Assembly: GCA_005773145.1 (NCBI GenBank)
Contig: SXHS01000353.1
Location: 1-16,918, forward strand
Source: Planctomycetaceae bacterium
GTDB taxonomy: Bacteria > Planctomycetota > Planctomycetia > Pirellulales > Pirellulaceae
Direction: 5' to 3'
DNA length: 16,918 bases
In this document: positions 15,223 through 16,918 of the stretch, piece by piece
Position numbering within the stretch: position 1 is the stretch's first letter
Layout: each line of letters starts with the position of its first letter
Program-made: the position numbers and the translations under genes
Notes under the pieces: generated by a model
Databases searched by the model: none
What the model saw: the letters and a program-made list of their open reading frames with translations, nothing else
Told to the model about the DNA's origin: nothing

Positions 15223-16431
15223 ATGGGTAAGAGAATGAACGATGTGGCGATTGTCGGTGGGGGAATTGTGGGCTTGGCCACCGCGTACCAATTGCTGCAA
15301 CGATTTCCGCAGTATCAGGTGACGCTCGTTGAAAAAGAAAAGCATTTGGCCGAACACCAGACGGGACACAACTCGGGCGTGTTGCACTCCGGCATCTACT
15401 ACCAGCCGGGATCAATGAAGGCCACCAATTGTAGAGCGGGCAAAAAACGTATGGAAGCTTTTTGTGAAAACGAAGGCATTCCCTACGAAATCTGCGGCAA
15501 AGTGATCGTTGCCCTGGATGAGAGCGAGCTGCCGACCCTTGAACGCATTTTTCAACGAGGTCAGGCCAATGGGGTACAATGCACGCTCGTCGATCGCGAA
15601 CGACTTCATGAACTCGAACCACATGCCGCCGGTATCCGTGCGATCCACGTACCCGAAGCGGGCATCGTGAACTATCGCAAGGTCTGCGAGCGGCTGGGGG
15701 AACGCATCCAGCAAGCGGGGGGCACCATACGCTTACAGGCGAAGGTGACACAGATCCGCCATTTTGCCGATCACGTCGTGCTGGGGACCACGCAAGGGGA
15801 TGTGGCGGCCCGCTATGTCATCAATTGCTCAGGACTCTACTGCGACCGACTCACGCGCCTGAGTGGCCAGGACCCCGAATCCAAAATTGTTCCCTTTCGA
15901 GGCGAGTATTTCGAAGTTGCCCCCGAGGCTCATCATCTCTGCCGCAATCTCATCTACCCCGTCCCCAATCCAAGTTTCCCATTTCTCGGCGTCCACTTCA
16001 CCCGCATGATCGATGGCAGCGTGGAGTGCGGGCCGAACGCCGTGCTGGCCTTCGCACGCGAAGGGTACAACAAATGGACGATCAATCCTGCGGAGCTGTG
16101 GGAATCCATCACGTATCGCGGGTTTCTAAAATTGGCCTGGAAATACTGGCCGGTCGGCGTTGGCGAGATGTGGCGGTCGGTCAGCAAAGGCGCGTTCGTC
16201 CGTGCCCTCCAACGATTGGTTCCCGAAATCAGGCGAGAACACTTGGTCCCCGCGCCGGCTGGAGTCCGGGCCCAAGCCATCACTCCCCAAGGCGACATGG
16301 TGGACGACTTCGCCATCCGGTACGCTAAGCGGGTGGTGAATGTCTGCAATGCACCTTCCCCAGCCGCCACGTCGTCGCTCAATATCGGAGTTACCATCGT
16401 CGATCAACTGACGTCCCACACCAACCTCTGA
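15223..16431 (+). CDS. lhgO: L-2-hydroxyglutarate oxidase/dehydrogenase (FAD-dependent)
   Basis: LhgO oxidises L-2-hydroxyglutarate to 2-oxoglutarate, passing electrons to oxygen or the membrane quinone pool, and removes a toxic side product of metabolism. The 402-residue protein is close to the E. coli length (422). It has the N-terminal FAD motif VGGGIVG (Gly12-Gly17), an acidic ribose-binding end at LVEKE, the family block TGHNSGVLHSGIYY at 47-60, VINCSGLYCDRL in the middle, and the C-terminal VRAQAI and APSPAATSSLNIG. The ATG at 15223 was chosen because the longer frame back to 15022 overlaps lhr by 121 bases and adds unrelated sequence; the ATG at 15235 is an alternative. It lies 80 bases downstream of lhr. 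A general DAO-family oxidase is the fallback call, but the motif set favours LhgO. Confidence 0.92.
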   Translation: MGKRMNDVAIVGGGIVGLATAYQLLQRFPQYQVTLVEKEKHLAEHQTGHNSGVLHSGIYYQPGSMKATNCRAGKKRMEAFCENEGIPYEICGKVIVALDESELPTLERIFQRGQANGVQCTLVDRERLHELEPHAAGIRAIHVPEAGIVNYRKVCERLGERIQQAGGTIRLQAKVTQIRHFADHVVLGTTQGDVAARYVINCSGLYCDRLTRLSGQDPESKIVPFRGEYFEVAPEAHHLCRNLIYPVPNPSFPFLGVHFTRMIDGSVECGPNAVLAFAREGYNKWTINPAELWESITYRGFLKLAWKYWPVGVGEMWRSVSKGAFVRALQRLVPEIRREHLVPAPAGVRAQAITPQGDMVDDFAIRYAKRVVNVCNAPSPAATSSLNIGVTIVDQLTSHTNL

Positions 16432-16471
16432 GTTCGCGTGTTGCCCATTTTTGTCGACGATAACGCAGCCA

Positions 16472-16918
16472 ATGCCGATCTTGATTCTTGAATCGACCTG
16501 TGATGAGACGGCGGCGGCGTTGGTCACACGCGATCGTCGTGTCTTATCTTCCGTCGTCGCGTCCCAAGACGCATTGCACGAGAAATTCCACGGCGTGGTT
16601 CCCGAAATCGCAGCCCGCGCCCACTTGGAGCGTATACTACCCGTCATTGATGAGGCCTTGCAGCGTGCCCAAGTCTCATTGGACCAGCTGGAGGCCGTGG
16701 CGGTCGCGACCACCCCCGGCCTGGCAGGGTCTCTGTTGATCGGACTCGCAGCGGCCAAGACACTTTGCTTGACTTTGAACATCCCCTTGCTTGGCGTCAA
16801 TCATCTGCATGCCCACATTTATGCGTGTCGATTGGCGAGCGACCAAGACATCTTCCCCTGCTTGGGCCTGGTTGTAAGCGGTGGACACACCAGTCTCTAT
16901 CGATGTGTTGGACCGTTG
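16472..16918 (+). CDS. tsaD: tRNA threonylcarbamoyladenosine transferase TsaD (5' part)
   Basis: TsaD transfers the threonylcarbamoyl group to adenosine 37 of ANN-decoding tRNAs, with TsaB and TsaE, and is nearly universal. The window contains the first 149 codons of a protein that is normally about 340 residues; the frame is still open at the last base. The start MPILILESTCDETAAALV matches the family opening, LESSCDETA. The metal ligands His111 and His115 appear in NHLHAHIYA at the standard numbering, and VSGGHTSLY follows near residue 134. The common ESSCDET serine is threonine here. It begins 40 bases after lhgO, without a clear Shine-Dalgarno sequence. The truncation is caused by the window edge and is not a mutation. 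Confidence 0.95.
   Translation, partial: MPILILESTCDETAAALVTRDRRVLSSVVASQDALHEKFHGVVPEIAARAHLERILPVIDEALQRAQVSLDQLEAVAVATTPGLAGSLLIGLAAAKTLCLTLNIPLLGVNHLHAHIYACRLASDQDIFPCLGLVVSGGHTSLYRCVGPL

Overview
The window reads as a chromosomal segment of a planctomycete, most likely a non-anammox member of the Pirellulales. This is inferred from three things: a bacterial tetrahydromethanopterin (H4MPT) gene (mch), OleC/OleD olefin genes, and a ketosynthase / acyl carrier protein / CrtI-like oxidoreductase / FabZ-like dehydratase cassette of the kind known from planctomycetes. The DNA is moderately GC-rich. Every convincing gene is on the + strand. No tRNA, rRNA, CRISPR array, transposase or phage gene was seen.

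Region 1 (1-4792) holds mch, a RimK-type ATP-grasp ligase, oleC and oleD. The first three are joined by 4-base ATGA overlaps, so a one-carbon enzyme, a probable amino-acid ligase and a beta-lactone synthetase appear translationally coupled. oleD follows oleC after 42 bases and has its own ribosome binding site. The usual partners oleA and oleB are absent from the window.

Region 2 (5065-8688) is a small lipid-synthesis cassette. It contains a divergent but catalytically complete beta-ketoacyl-ACP synthase, a dedicated acyl carrier protein, a CrtI/retinol-saturase-like FAD oxidoreductase and a FabZ-type hotdog dehydratase. No carotenoid genes are nearby, so the oxidoreductase probably acts on acyl chains, as proposed for similar clusters in ladderane-forming anammox planctomycetes. 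Together with OleC/OleD next door, regions 1 and 2 may make an unusual long-chain lipid or hydrocarbon. This is the best candidate in the window for an undescribed pathway.

Region 3 (8689-9033) is non-coding. It holds a compact array of five small hairpins, with a perfect 13-base inverted repeat around the central ones, and looks like a dispersed planctomycete repeat or a structured RNA.

Region 4 (9034-16918) holds a PAP2-type membrane phosphatase, a stand-alone CheY-like receiver, a full-length Lhr helicase (1529 residues), an L-2-hydroxyglutarate oxidase (lhgO), and the first 149 codons of tsaD, which runs off the end. These look like separate housekeeping or accessory genes rather than one pathway.
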